Assembly: GCA_021234155.1 (NCBI GenBank)
Contig: JAJEKV010000025.1
Location: 7,516,531-7,580,530, forward strand
DNA: 64,000 bases
From: Isoetes taiwanensis
Taxonomy: Eukaryota > Streptophyta > Lycopodiopsida > Isoetales > Isoetaceae
Reading direction: 5' to 3'
Position 1 is the stretch's first letter. Each line of letters opens with the position of its first letter. A program made the translations under genes and the position numbers. This document shows, piece after piece, positions 32,678 through 46,261 of the stretch. The notes beneath the pieces are model-generated. The model was given only the letters and a program-made list of their open reading frames with translations, was not told the origin of the DNA and did not search any database.

Positions 32678-35600
32678 TAGAAGAGGAACAAACTCAAAAA
32701 CTACTCAGCATGGAAACTGAAAAGAAGAGAAGCTAAAGAGGAATATAGTATAAAGAAAGGGCGAAACGAGTCTACAAGGGTCACTGGAAAAGAATGCACA
32801 AATAAGGTTGATGGAACAGCGGAACAAAATGGATCTAAAAATGGCAACAACAAAGGCACAAGAACAGGCAGAATATCGAAAGAGCCGATGGGAGGAATGA
32901 CGAGTGACGAAGAACACATAGAAAAGAAGAACATAATACGGTAGAAAAGGAACCAGGTAAGTGGGAGCCAGAACGGATAGTGGTATGGGAAACAAGGCGA
33001 CTAAGAAAACAGGCAAGTAAAGCAAAGTAAAAAGGTCGAAATAAAAGAGAGTCGAAAAGAAAAAGAGGAGAAGGTGGAAGGAGACAAAACTCAGCAGGAA
33101 AAAGCGAGCGGAGAAAAGGAAATAGTAAGGAACAAACAATGAAAAAACACACACGGAGCGAATGAATACATGGAACAAAAGGAAGGATAGAAACACGAAC
33201 CAACAAGGAACTAAAAGAGCAAAAAGAAGTCAACAAAATTGCCAAACAAAGAAAATGGTAGAATAGGATGGCTAGAATACACAGGCAAATGGGACAAACA
33301 AAAAGCTGAGCAAGGCTATGGAGTAACCGAGATAATCAGAACCAAGGGAAAAATCCAGGCAAAACAAGAGGTGAGGGAGATATAAGAAACGGAAGAACTA
33401 AACATGAAATAAAGGACTAAACAAACATGATGCCATCAAAAGAACAAAAAAAAGAGAATAACGGGAGGCAACAAAGCAAAATAGAGAATAGATTAAAGGA
33501 GCAAATAAGAAAAAGGAGACGAAGAACAGGGAACAAGAAGCGAAAGAAGAAACAGTCGAACGAGGCAAATGAAAAAATGCAGATATGACCAAGGGACAAG
33601 GAAGAAAATGCAAAGAGAGACAATGGAGAAAATGTAACAAAACCATAGAGTTATCAAACATAAGAAGAGAACTAGGCAGGAAAATGGAAAAAATAAGACC
33701 CACGGTGCAAAACTAAAAACAGGGTAAAGAGTCAAATAAAGGCAAAAAAGGAAACAAATAGGAAACCATGGAACAACTGATACCAAACTATGACAACAAA
33801 AGAAGGTGGTGACAATGCAACAACTCGAAAGTGACCAAGGGTATCAAAAACCAAGGGCAAACAAGAAAATGGAGCAAACACAAGTGACAATGTGCATGAT
33901 AGATCGATAACGTCATGCAACAAGAAAGAAATGAATTAAGCAATAACTTTAAAAGTTCACGAAAAAACAATAGTTAGAAAGTTGACAGAATAAAAAGGAG
34001 GTCAAATGGAAGAAATAGGGTACGAATAAAAAAGTCCAAACAAGAAGGCATGTGATATATAGAGAAACAACGGACCTAAAGGCACAAAGCACTTGGAAAC
34101 CAAGAATAATAGATAGATAGATAGTATTTAATATCACGCCATGGAATGAACAGACGGGACTAGCAAACAAACCGCGACTAATGAAAACAACAACGAGCGG
34201 ACGGACTAAACTAACAAACAAGTTCGAGAAAAGACAAAAAACTAGAATAAGGACATTAAGCAGCAAAGTGGAGTAACCTAGAGCGAAGGACAGGTGACAT
34301 AAAAAGACGAAGTATAATAATAGGATGCAAAAGCCACCGCATGAAACAACCAAAACAAGGATAATAACGAAGCTAGAGGGGCCATCATAGAACAACAAGC
34401 ATTAAGGAAAACCTATCTATGTGAAGCTCAGCAATCTGAAGCAAGGGATAAATGGATTACAGAGGCTATCGCATACAAAGAGGTCAAAAGAACTTAAGAA
34501 AAACCAAGAGCAAATGTAAGCAAAGACACAAAGGGACAATGGTCTAACAAAGTCGACTGGATGAAAAGGGGCAACCCAGTGAAAGGACCAAATTAGAATA
34601 CATATGACCAACTACACGAACTCTATATAACTTGCACAGAGCGAGACATCGGAGTAAGGACCAACCATCAAGAGGATCAAAAAACAGAAGAGCAAAGGAA
34701 TACAAATCCATCGATATCACAAAAGTTACTAGAGAAATTCACGAACATGAAAACAGTGAAACATGTGGAAACCTAACAGCGTGAGACCATAGAGAGGATC
34801 AGAAACAGAAGAGCAATGACATAATACAAATTCATCGATATCACAAAAGTTACTAGAGAAATGGTTGAGTTAATTCCAGATGTACACATAGACGTAGGAT
34901 GATAGAAACCACAAAGTCTACGAACAATATGCAGGATATCCCAAATAAGCATCCAGTGATCAAATGAAACAAATGAGCCATAAAGGAAACCAACTAAAAA
35001 ATGGATCTCATACCCGCACATATCTAAAGAAGAAGAATACATCAGATGAAATCATATAGGCACATGTAAAAAGCCTAAGGACAAACAACTGTGTAGAACA
35101 AGTGTTATCTACCAAATGCATCTGACCAAAAAATGCATCAAACATACTATGTAGAATATCGAAGACCAAGGAAACTACCTGAAAGAAACTACATTAATGT
35201 CTCCAGAATATACGAGATGGCAATATTTGATGTAAACAGCACGCATCCATCTACGTAGAACATCATACAAAATATAGAGCAAAAAATGATGGCACAGAGA
35301 ATCAAACCCCAGATAGATTTCGGATATAAATGATGAATGAGACACTGTACTGTCAAATAAACAAGTTCCCTTGAAAGCAACCGTAAATGAGAACAATATA
35401 TGGAGATCTAGCACGCGATTGCGAGAAAAAACCGAACCTGTAGTCGCAAATTATCCAAAGATCATAAAGTACCGTCTGCTTGATGGAGGAATCGTATGAC
35501 CCATGAGGCGGCCTTGAGCCGATATCAAAAAGGCGAAATAAAAAAGCAAATGTTCCATGCGTGACAAATATCAAACTTGCATCTAGGCCACATCCAGGAA

Positions 35601-36312
35601 TGAAAGATGTCATATGTTCAGGGGGGAACTCGACTCAGAAGAAAAATGAACAGTTACAGAAGCTACAAACCGCGGGGCCTATTTACCGCATGAGCAATGG
35701 CACTTGCTTGTGTATATCGGCCAACATATGGTCACATGATAAGTAGGATAAAGAGAGTACTAGCCCATGGAACCAATGCGACAAAAATGAAATTAAAGGG
35801 ACAAATTGCAAGGAATAGCCGCGACAGAAACCAATAGAACTAATGAAGAAATTATGGGTGAAAAGAGCGAGCTATACGACACCAATGGAACAAATCGTAT
35901 GCAAAGGAGACCAAAAGGAATAAAGTAGCCGCTATGCATATAGAACCGCTAAGGGAATCTTCAAACTTGAATGCAAATTGTCAACATCTTCTAGCAATGG
36001 GACCATTTAACTGACCTAAGAAGGACTTGAAAATGTAAAAATCCATCAACAAGCGAATCAGACAAAATAATTCTCAAATGACTTAGTTAACTACAAACCG
36101 TGCGTGATAGAAGAAGCGAAAGAACTAACAATGTGAAAATGACAAAACCACATGTTACGAACTGGACAAATATAAACCGTCGTATAATCGATAAACATTG
36201 ACTGGAGTGTGGACATGAAGAAAAATGCAACGCCCTTGGACCTGGAAGAGACTGCCCCACTAATCATATGAGATAAAGAATAACAATTGAGACAGAGTGC
36301 CACCGACAACCA
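32678..36312. other. Purine-rich non-coding DNA, no gene recognised
   Basis: The + strand is dominated by A and G (AAAG, GAAC, ACAA). This leaves long hydrophobic Phe/Leu/Ser-rich open frames on the minus strand (for example 32705-33196) that are composition artefacts. An imperfect 125-bp tandem duplication lies at about 34665-34860 (ATCGATATCACAAAAGTTAC twice). (GATA)4 lies at 34108. It could be the untranslated part of a large decayed retroelement, but no boundaries are visible. Confidence 0.5.
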
Positions 36313-39077
36313 AAAAATCAAGGCCACAATAGGAATTTAAAGGGAAACTGGACCCTGGTATCCAGGGTAGAAAAATGAAAATGGAAATCCTGGGTCCCGG
36401 TATCCCGACATCTTGAACTCGCGGGTTACAAGCAAAGCGGTGGAGGCCGTAAGCTCCCGAACCGCCTAGGCGGGCAAAAGCACGGCCTCCCGATATAGAT
36501 GGGGATTTAGCAAAGGAAACAGTGGGATTCGACACCAAAGGGGGAAACGATCTGACGTAAAACCAAAGACAAACACAGAACTGGTGGATTTATTAGATGA
36601 AACCCAATCGCCAATAGACTATACTAGTACAGACCGCCACCAATATGCAAGGGGCTTAAATCAATCCAACGAATAAGAGAATGAAACCGATGATTAAAAC
36701 TTCTTTGGAACAAGTCCATGGAACAGGGAAAGCTTGATGAGAGAGTCTTGAGGACATGTGCCTATGCCAAATCCGGATGGAGGTGTACGATGTAGAATAG
36801 AATAAATCAAAGCGGGATCCATCGGGCCATGGCATCCTGCTGAAAGCCAACCAAAACCTGTGATCTGCCATATCACAATGAAAAATTAACCAATAACACA
36901 GTTTAGAAATCTAAAAGCAATCAATTAACTGAGCAGGTTAGCATCCCTGATGTTCCACATGATTCAGAAGCAAAAATCGATCAAAGGAGGCTGAAATAGA
37001 AAGAAAAAGCTGAAGATGAGCTCTTCGTTAATTTATGTAGCCACCGACAGAGCAAACGGCACCACCCAGTTTTTATCTTTCTGGCTAAACCAAAACACAT
37101 TTAAAGACATAGCTTTCATGAATCTGATATGAATTTACAGGGATGAATTCTTAAACTTATGGACCGACACTATCTAAAGACCCAACTGGACTATGGCTTC
37201 TAGAGAAGAGACGTCTCCCGCGCTCACGCCTGGCCATGACCCCTGCAAACACATAATCGATCGACTAACATCCTACAGTTCCTGAATCTGCACAGGGATC
37301 CGACTAGTTTCAATGGGACCAGAAATACCAAACCGAGTCTAGTTTGGTCGTATTCTTAGCGGAACCATCTCTGCTCCAATCCAGCCGAAAAACCCTTCTC
37401 CTAAGGAACCCCGGCTGCCGCTTCATGGAAAGGTACTGAATCCAGCGGAAAAAGTACTATACTTTGAGCATGTCGAAACCAAACCTGGCTATTAAACAAC
37501 CACCGTTAGAATCGAAGCCAATCAAATGTGCATACCTCACCGACGAGGTTAGGCAGTGGAAACAGACTGGGGCTTTATAGAGCGCAAACTCCGATCATCC
37601 ACTAAGAAGAGTACTGACAAAGGGAGAAAACAAAAACTGCCAGATCTCAAAAGATAAACGAGCTACTAACACACGGTTTAACTGAACCGCAAATCCAATC
37701 TAGTAAGCCGTGGGAAACAACAAGAAAGAGCAAGAAGAATGAAATTGGTAGGACAAACTGATAGGATAGAGAAGAAGGAGAAATCTAGCTCAAGAGAACG
37801 CCGATGATAGAACAAAGAAGAGAGGCTGAATAAATAGGAGAAGTGACAAAGGGACGTCCCCATCCAAGGAATGTCGGTTCTATTCTTTCGCCGCAATAGA
37901 ACCGCGGGCTTCTCCGGCTTTACACCAGATACAGTTCGTGCATTGAAGATGCCTTGCTGGTTCTCGTTACCTAATCTTCCTCCTGATCTAATGGCGCATC
38001 AATTTCTAGTTGCAATTGCAACGGGACTTGGGGTTCATATCTCACACTCCATCATGAATGGTCCTGCAGACAAGAGAATCAGGGTAGTGTGGTGGACTAT
38101 CTATTAGTCGCTAAGCAGGATGTACATTTGATCAACCACTTTCGGGTAGGCACAGACAGTAGAGATGAGGAGACAGACTCAGATCACCTTCCACTCTACC
38201 TGCAGTTGGCTTGGCAGGCTGCTAGAACCCCTTCTACGGCAGCTCCTTGTATACCTCGCTTGCGATTGGATTATGAGCAGGCAAAGGATTATGCTGATAT
38301 GCTCATAGATGACCTTTCAGGAATTTTGCAGGCCCCCACGCTAGAGCAAAGAAGCGGGTCAGGTGATTGAGCTCCTTGGTAATTGTTGTAAAGATGTTTT
38401 GGGATAGCATGCCCGAGAGGTATCAGGGGGACCGCAACATTCCCTGAATGTCGGTGGTTTGATGTCGAGTGTAAGGAATACAAATGCGGCTCCGCCCAGA
38501 TCATAGATCCCGCAATGCACCCACATGCCACCCACAAAGATCGTGCTTTCTTGAAGGCAAAGAAATCTCGATTACATTGCACGCCATCAAAGGGAAATGT
38601 TTTCCATGTTGAAAAGCCATCCTAGAATCTTTTGGCGCCAAGGTTCTTGGAAAAGCCAGCCCGACCCTACTGGGAACGTCACTAATGAGCGGTGGAAACA
38701 ATACCTGCGGCAACTCTATGATCCTCAAGGGACACGAGCACTCATACCCCCACGAATGGTCCGACATTAGAAATCACAGAGGATGATGTTACCCGTGGTG
38801 CAGCGTTTGGCCAATGGGAAAGCAACGAACACGGATGGTATGCGTGCGAGTTGCTCAAGTGGACAGGGAGCCTATGGTACCGGTCCTAACCACTATGTTC
38901 AATGAGCTACAAGAAGGATTTCCCCAGCGGTGGACCACAAGCGAGTTGTCCCCATTTACAAGGCGGGGAGATCCACATAGTCCAACCAATTACCGAACAA
39001 TCATGGTCGGTTCGGTGTTTGCCAAAACCGCTAGGCGGCATTATTGAGCAACAGATTGACGGTGTGGGCAGAAGCAA

Positions 39078-40130
39078 ATGTGTGTGCGAGCTCTCACACA
39101 AGCGAGGGTTCAGGACCGGCATTCAACCATTGATCATATCTTCACATTGAGGACTTTGGTTGAGGATAGCAGAAACCATCGGCGGGACCTGTATTGTTGC
39201 TTTGTTGACTTTGCGAAGGCTTTTGACACCGTGCCTCGGGAAAAGTTATGGGAAAGATTGCGGCAACTAGAGGTTCCTGTGGATATGCAAAATGCAGTAT
39301 ACAGGTTGTACGAGAGTTGTACAGGCCAGATGCGGATGACGGGACAACTATTCACTAGCAGTATTGGGGTCCGCCAGGGATGTCCTCTTTCTCCAACATT
39401 GTTTGATCTGTACATTGACCAGTTGGAACACTGGCTCATGGACAATGGGGGTGGCGGGACACAACTTTTGCATCAGGTCATCAGACAACTCATCTATGCA
39501 GACGATGTTGACCTCTTAGCTCACACTCCAGAGGATATGCAGTCTCACTTAGATGCTCTGGATACATTCTGCCAGGCCACAGACATGAACGTCAATCTGG
39601 CCAAGACCAAGGTGGTCCTAATCTCATCCTCGCGCCATCCAAGGCCCCCTTCATTCACTTATCGAGGGCAACAAGTGGAGGTGACACCCACCTACAAGTA
39701 TCTGGGAGTGGAGTTTCCTTCTACACTATGCTGGGACACTTCCATAAGATTGCGTGTAGCAGCAGGCTGGAAAGCACTCTATGCAATGCAGAACAATAAC
39801 CACAGAGCAGAACTATATGATTGGGGGCATCAGGCACATCTGTTCAGGGTATTGGTAGAGCCCGTTCTTTTGTACGGAGTTGAAGTCTGGGGCCCAGTGG
39901 TGTCCCTTGCTACTTGGAGCGACTTAGAACAGGTGCAGAAGGCCTTCTTAGCACGGGCACTCGGAGTGAAATCCACGGTCCCGTATCAAATTTTGTTGCA
40001 GGAGACATGTTTCCTGCCACTTCAGCGAGCGGCCCTTGATAGACACATCGTCTATTTCCAGAAGGTGGTAAATATGGATGATGATCGTCTACTGCACTTG
40101 GCTTATGCAGTGGCAATGGGACCACAATGA
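39078..40130 (+). pseudogene. LINE reverse transcriptase domain
   Basis: 350 codons of a LINE reverse transcriptase. FVDFAKAFDTV (residues 42-52) carries the first catalytic Asp, RQGCPLSPTLFDLYI (99-113) is the RT4/5 block, and YADDVDLL (140-147) holds the Asp pair. NVNLAKTKVV and YKYLGVEF are the thumb-side motifs. All catalytic residues are present. The RT1/2 region lies just upstream (PHSPTNYRTIMVGSVFAKT at 38970-39030) in a different frame. The frame ends at a TGA that interrupts continuing homology (LKNCWKDKRVSWLTRWN follows in frame), so the gene is broken. Confidence 0.9.
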
Positions 40131-40157
40131 CTCAAGAATTGTTGGAAGGATAAAAGA

Positions 40158-40541
40158 GTGTCGTGGCTAACTAGATGGAATGTCCAGGAGCACATGTGTA
40201 TCCAGGTAGAAACAGAGGCAGATCGTGACAGCCTGAGATGTTACCTTGATGCTTGTTTCTCCAGCAAGCTTTGGGATTCCAGGGCTCTGGAGCAAGTCAA
40301 AACAGCACATTACAAGCAGCACATAAATCCCACATTAGAACGAGGCCCACAGCGCTACCTACATTCACATCTGCCCATGAAAAAGCGCAGGCATATCGCC
40401 TCCATTCACACATGTGCCCACCATCTCCGGATTGAGACAGGTCGATGGATTGGGGAGCCACGTCAGGATAGGGTTTGTCAGTGCTGCCAGACGGGAGCTG
40501 TTGAGGATGAGTGTCACACTTTCGAGTGCCCAAAGATATGA
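40158..40541 (+). pseudogene. LINE ORF2 C-terminal region with zinc motif
   Basis: Continues the reverse-transcriptase frame after one TGA. HHLRIETGRWIGEPRQDRVC then C-x2-C and EDECHTFEC form the terminal Cys/His motif of L1-type ORF2 proteins. A frameshift near 40530 moves the last 50 codons (DRSDTLMLRLIRPDEPLHMI, ending at 40689) into another frame. Confidence 0.85.
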
Positions 40542-41638
40542 TCGGTCGGACACGCTTATGCTCCGGTTGATTAGACCTGATGAGCCGCTACACATGATAC
40601 TGGGCACGACTTCGGTGCGCTCACTCGGATCATACATTCAGGAAGTACTGGACTTGAGGGCTCAGATATGCCCCCAGTCAACCATTTAATTGATGTCAGC
40701 AGTCTTATTGCTGCCACGGTTTTTCCCTCGAAAACCCTTCGGGGCGGGGGTTTTTTAATCCGGGCAGTAATGTGACTGTTGCGCTTTTTGTATTGGGTCC
40801 CATAGGCCGATTGGTCTCCGTGGACGATAAAAACAATTCTACTCTATTCTATTCTATAAAAACTATTCTATTCTATTCTATTCTATTTAGTTAGTATAGA
40901 TAAGGCTTACCAAAAGAACTAATATACAAAAACTTTTGGGTTGCTTTAGATAATTTATAGCGGATGGTTAAGCATACATGCTACAGTCTGTTTTACAATC
41001 AAGGGACAAGGAACACGTGTGTTAACAAAAATCAAGACATGTTGGTGCATTTTAGAAGTGACGACCATATTCCAAGTCATGCATCTAGTTTGGCCTTGAG
41101 CGTAAATGTGAGAGAAAGTAAACTAAGAAAATAATGCGATGGTTCTAAGTACTCCTTATTTGGGTTGGGCTCCCATAGAACCCCTTGCAAATTTCCATGG
41201 AAACCCTTCCAATTTTCCATAGAAAATAGGAAGGGTTTCCATGGAAACCCTTCCGGCTTTCATTAAAACCAGGAAGGGTTTCCATGGAAACCCTTCCTAT
41301 TTTCCATATAGGAAGGGTTTCCATGGAAAATAGGAAGGGTTTCCGTGGAAACCCTTCCTGTTTTTAATGGAAAATTGGAAGGGTTTCCAATTTGAAAATC
41401 GGAAGGGTTTCCTCGGAAAATGGGAAGGGTTTCCATTTTTTTTTTTTCAAGGCGCACGCCGCCATTAATGGTGCACGCTCATAAATATGCACGACACTCA
41501 AGAATTTAAATTTTAATTCAAATGGAAACCCTTCCTATTTTTCAAACCCATGGGAAAATAGGAAGGGTTTCCACAAATGGGGGAAAATAGGAAGGGTTTC
41601 CACGTTTCATCAAAAAATTTGTAAGGGGAACAAATTTC

Positions 41639-41700
41639 TAGTTTTCTTGTTATCATTTCTAGTTTTCTTGTTATCATTTCTAGTTTTCTTGTTATCACAT
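41639..41700. repeat. Tandem 3 x 21 bp repeat
   Basis: TTTCTAGTTTTCTTGTTATC plus A is repeated three times exactly. Another small duplication, GCATCTAGATTCGA, follows at about 41808-41835. Confidence 0.95.
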
Positions 41701-42101
41701 AATTGTATAAGAGGATACATGCAATCATGTAATTTTATAAGAGGAAACACACAAGGGATGTAAAAGCGCCAAGCTAAACACCCCCAACATGACAATGAAA
41801 GTGTAGCATCTAGATTCGAGCATCTAGATTCGAGCATTAGATCCGAGCCGAACAAACAACATTTACAATCAACAAGTTCCAATGTTACTTTGGCTAGGGG
41901 ATGAAAAAACAAAGAAATACATATGCAATCCTAAAAGGCATATAAGGATTGTAGCCAACTCAGAGAAAAGAGAGGAGAGAGAAACTAGTGTTGTAACACA
42001 TGGTAACCAAGATAATTTATAATGCAGAATTGGCTAGCAACTTTCATTCTACAATGTAAGGGAATGTCAGTGTAAGGTATCTTTCTATTGATGTCATTTA
42101 C

Positions 42102-42430
42102 AACAGATTGTAAAAATGACCATATCTACTAGACCGTATCTCTGTTTGCCTTGAAACAACAAGCGTTATAGAGCTTAATCAAATGCCTAAAATTAGTGCT
42201 AGGCGACCTTTTTTCAAAATCGTAGTCTAACTTTGTCTAAACAAGACAAATAGTTTCTTTTTTCTGAACTAACATCAGATTGGGGAAATGGCCATATCTA
42301 ATAGACCGTACCTCTGTTTGCATTGAAACATCAGGCATCGAAAAGCTAAATCAAATGCCTAAAAGTATTGCTAGGTGGACATCTTCCAAATTCCTAGTCT
42401 AAGTATGTTTAAATGAGACAAATAGCCATA
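42102..42430. repeat. Imperfect direct repeat, about 160 bp
   Basis: 42102-42258 and 42268-42430 share ATATCTAmTAGACCGTAyCTCT, AATCAAATGCCTAAAA and AGACAAATAG in order, with roughly 20-25% divergence. Confidence 0.8.
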
Positions 42431-42864
42431 GAACAAATATTTATTCAAGCTATAGCTACAACCACTATTCAAGCATTTCAAGTTCAAGATTTCTTTGCTC
42501 TATCATCATGGAATCTTAGTAGGTACGCAATTGCTAACTAAGAACCCATGAAGGCATAAATAATGCTAAGAAGCATCAAGTCTGAGAAGCTTTGGATTCA
42601 TAAACTAATTCTGTACATCCACCATATGCAAGACTGTTCCTATCAATGTACAATTTATAATCAGTGAAGCAAACCTTAAAAAGCTCGCCTCCAAGTACTT
42701 AAGCTCCTATCCTTGCCATGGATTGAATATCTAGCATTCAGAGCCGTCATTTGTTGGCAACAAGTAACCATTTCTTGCATCAAAACTCTGCAAATTCAAA
42801 CTAAATGTTGCTAGTTAAATGCAGCAAGTCATTGCCATCGCTATGTAAAATTGAATCATGTGGT

Positions 42865-42984
42865 GCCACAGATAATCAAGAGCCACAAATTGATTGGAAC
42901 ATTGGCAAATGGAAATGCACTATGTGTTGCCACAGATAATCAAGAGCCACAAATTGATTGGAACATTGGCAAATGAAAATGCAC
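42865..42984. repeat. Tandem duplication with 64-bp period
   Basis: GCCACAGATAATCAAGAGCC and the next 36 bases are repeated, nearly exactly, at 42865 and 42929. Confidence 0.95.
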
Positions 42985-44350
42985 TGAAGATAAGCTTCCA
43001 TCATAGCATATTAACAGCTTATTTTTGCATGTCCTATTCCAGACCAGAAACAAAGTTTTGGATCAAAATAGAAGTTCAAACCTGAACAAGTTTATGATAA
43101 AACACTAACTGGCCTTAGGTTTCAGCATATATCATACAGCTAAATTTGCTTCAAAAGCACATCTTGTATCCACAAAGCCATCATCATAAGATACAAATAT
43201 CCTGAAATGAATAGACAGATGGGTCATTGCCTACCTTAAGCATATGATCATAAGATCTTTCGGAGCAACTCGACCATCAGAATAATATATATGTGTGGTC
43301 CGGCTTTCTGTTAGCCCAAAGATATCTACCGTATAAGGCATCTCTGGGATACACATCGGTTGGCATTCAGCCATGCTTCATCACCCAAAACTGAAATCTA
43401 TAAGACTTAGATCCAGCAAAGATCTGCAATATTGAATCCTAAGAAAATACTGCATCAGGTGTGGCTAAGAAAATGCTGTTTTGCCAATCACAGGGGTCGA
43501 AACCAGCATTTCTGAGTTCAGAAGTAGCATTTAGGGCATTTCAATCCACTTCGACCAAGAACAAGCTTAATCGGCCATTTCTTCGAAAGGATAAAGCCTT
43601 ATTTCATGGGCTCAGCACAGGCATCCAGATTTAGTTGAATCGGCCATGCTTGCCAAGGGTTATTATACACCTGTTCTTCTATTTCTATTTTGACCACATT
43701 TTCGTTTTAGAACTTTAGAGGGCCAAAGACATACCGTCTTGCTTGAACGGGCATCTGTAAAGCATCGATTTGCAATAGCAGATCATGCACTGCTAGTTTA
43801 GAAGCTCTTCGGTTATACTTCAAAACACTTATCTGTATGAAACACTCGATGGTCTCAAAGCGATCTCTGCAAGCGATATGCCATCGCCATCTCTCGTTAT
43901 TGCTTCCGGATTCGCCATAGGCGCCGCCTTCTTGTCACCATCATCAGATGGCCGCCCGCCTAAGATCTAAAAAACTCATGCCATATCTTCCTTCCCTCAT
44001 CCTACTTGCCGCCATAACCCCCGCTGATGTTCGATCTACGTAAGAAAGGAAAAGAGGATCAAGAAGCAAAACCGCTTGAAGCTTGAAGAAGAAAGAAGAG
44101 ATCACCGCCTATTTGCTGCTGTAGGATTTGCAGAAGGAAGAAAAGGGAAATCAATCGCCAAAACGCAAAGACAACTGCCGGAGGAAGCGATGAGCTAAGA
44201 ACAAAAAATAAAATTCCCTTTTCTGAAAAAAAAAAAAAAGCACAGCCGTAAAAAATTAATTCGGAGCATTAATTACGGCGTGGAAACCCAATAAAAATTA
44301 TATTGTCGTGGAAACCCTTCCGGATTTTAAGGAAATTTGGAAGGGGTTCC

Positions 44351-46261
44351 CTTTTTTTTTTTAATAACCCCAATCGGGGGGAGATAGTGTGAGCGAAAAT
44401 AATGGGTTTTATATCTAGCATAATAACGAGGAGTTACTTTTATATTTTTATACGTTTTTTCACATGATTTTTCTATGACTTTGTTGTTGTATTCGTGCAG
44501 GTGTACTAAACAGTATTTCTAGAGTGCACCCATTTTGAACCGTTGATTTTGAATGAAAATTGCAATCTTGTGGTTGTGGTCTCTCAAAATTTTGGATGGT
44601 TGTTGTGGTTATGGTTTTGGAACTTGTGGTCATGTCCCCACTATTGCACCCTAAAACAAAAAGTTAATTGGCCATATCTAGAATCAAAGATTGGCAAATA
44701 GCTAGTGGGCATATATGAGGCATTCCTAGGACAATGCCCTTGTACTTTTTTTCTTCCAGAGCTCCAGCTCTAGCCACGCATCTCGAGCCAGGAAGAGTTA
44801 TCAGCTGCTAAACGGGGTTTCATGAATCTATATTTGTTTCTTTAAGCTCCAATTGTACCTTGTCTTCGAATGACTCGAGTTTGGCAACCTAGCTTTTACA
44901 CATTCCTTTTTTCATAGAAGGCAGCCCCTGCGAAATTCCTTTTGGCTCCCTCTGAATGGGTTCAGCAAGCGCAAGTGAACATAATCGGCTCAAGCAGTTT
45001 GGGTAACCCAGCAAAAAACTGCCCCTGACTGTGTTAATCAAAAATCGCATTGACCAGATTCTAGTTTCTTGTCTGTTCAAGAGGGATTTTATTCTAAAAG
45101 TAGAATATGGATGGCTCCAGTTTCCTTGTTAGAGGCACGGTATAATAACACTAGCAACAAGAATGGATGCCATTCTAAAAACTCATATAGATAAACATGT
45201 CTATGATGGTGAGATTTACCAAACGGCATGATTTAGTAAACTTCAGATCTAACTCTTGAGCCGTGATTCAGTAGATGCAGAGATATATTCATCCTGTTTA
45301 AACAATCTGAAGGACATGGCAGCAAGTAGTATCTAAAAGCCAAATAATTGTGCAGGATAACTTGGATGCTCCAAAAAAATGCGCCACTCTAGATTTCATT
45401 AACATGCAGATTTCTATATTTTCCTTGCACTCAACTTCAACATCATTCTCTTCCACTACGATGGAGTGGCGATAAATGAAATGAATTTTCATGGAACAGA
45501 CGTGCAATACGCATGCTTGCAATGAATCAAACTAAATGGTAAGATGTCCTTACTCAACTATGATTTTATGAGCCAGAGCTGTGTTAGATTTGTGCTAATC
45601 ATTGTCATTTGAAAGATAATGTGTTCAACCAGATTTGTGCTGCTATTTCCTATTGCTATGAATTGAAGAAGCAAACCCTAGTGCTCAAAACGCAAAATAT
45701 AGGGATTTAATTATTTCCTTACATTCCTATGCTCTTACCTTCTTAGATCTGCATGTGTTGCAGGATTTTTTAGAGGAACATGTTAAGCTCTGTGGGTTGC
45801 AACATTGTGCATTCACATACACAGCCCTCATAGAAATGTATGCAAAATCATAAGCAAGTAAGCAAAGGCAAAATGGGAGCTTAGCTGGAGTTCCAACTGT
45901 TGCAGGTTAATATCATTTTCATGTTTCCAATAGTTAAATGCCCCATCTACGAATTTGCAATGCAGTTTGCAACTATTGATAAATAGTTCTCCTTTGCAAC
46001 AACTACAACTCAACTCGTATCCATGCAAATAGGATGGGCGCATTTTGTTCAAGATGGATACGCTTTTTCAACACACTCCTTTTGCTCTACTTATTTGTTG
46101 GACATGATAGTGTGATGTACATCTCACTCTGTTTAATGTCATGATAGTATGTTGTATTCCACATTCTCAAATCCAAATAAAGACCATATAGAGCTGCAAT
46201 GACATTAGTTGAAAACGTTACATTCAAGTGCCACACTTTCTTTTCACAACTTGTTGCGCCT
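44351..46261. other. Non-coding DNA (B copy 1)
   Basis: AT-rich sequence with no intact gene. A short PPR-like exon scrap at 45743-45853 is listed separately. TATTGTCGTGG and other foldback-related sequence lies at its left edge. Confidence 0.5.
45743..45853 (+). pseudogene. PPR-repeat-like exon scrap (B copy 1)
   Basis: 36 codons end with AFTYTALIEMYAKS and a stop, the signature of a plant PPR motif. A pyrimidine-rich stretch and TTGCAG at 45756-45762 could be a splice acceptor just before DFLEEHVKLCG. Only about one repeat is present, so this is a fragment. The second copy lies at 63341-63451. Confidence 0.4.

Larger units (their letters stand above)
37866..40860 (+). mobile_element. L1-like LINE, 5'-truncated, with (TTCTA)n tail (B copy 1)
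   Basis: The element starts within the endonuclease domain (VHISHSIMNGP, then VVDYLL, then TDSDHLPL, the conserved SDH motif at about 38180). It runs through a broken linker, the reverse transcriptase, a C-terminal zinc motif and a 3' UTR ending GTCTCCGTGGACGATAAAAAC plus TTCTA repeats. Frameshifts are visible at about 38100, 38350, 38640 and 40530. Confidence 0.9.
41178..44350. mobile_element. Foldback-like element with palindromic GGAAACCCTTCC arrays (B copy 1)
   Basis: The ends GAACCCCTTGCAAATTTCC (41178) and GGAAATTTGGAAGGGGTTCC (44331) are inverted. From 41199 to 41602 the 12-mer GGAAACCCTTCC or its complement occurs about 14 times; it recurs at 44310. In two or three places both orientations join through AT to make a perfect 26-bp palindrome. 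The rest of the element has tandem repeats but no transposase. No target duplication was recognised. Confidence 0.6.

Noticed and set aside
32299-34398. Many Phe/Leu/Ser-rich minus-strand frames resembling membrane proteins
   Set aside because: The + strand is extremely A/G-rich, so stop codons are rare on the other strand and hydrophobic codons abundant. No conserved motif, no ordered frames.
41178-41605. CRISPR-like array
   Set aside because: Repeats are 12 bp, palindromic, in both orientations with irregular spacing, in a plant nuclear context with no cas genes.
41263-41728. Repeat proteins with NRKGFHGNPS or TRKLEMI units
   Set aside because: They are translations of the GGAAACCCTTCC array and of the 21-bp tandem repeat. 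The array is palindromic and mixed in orientation, so it is not coding.
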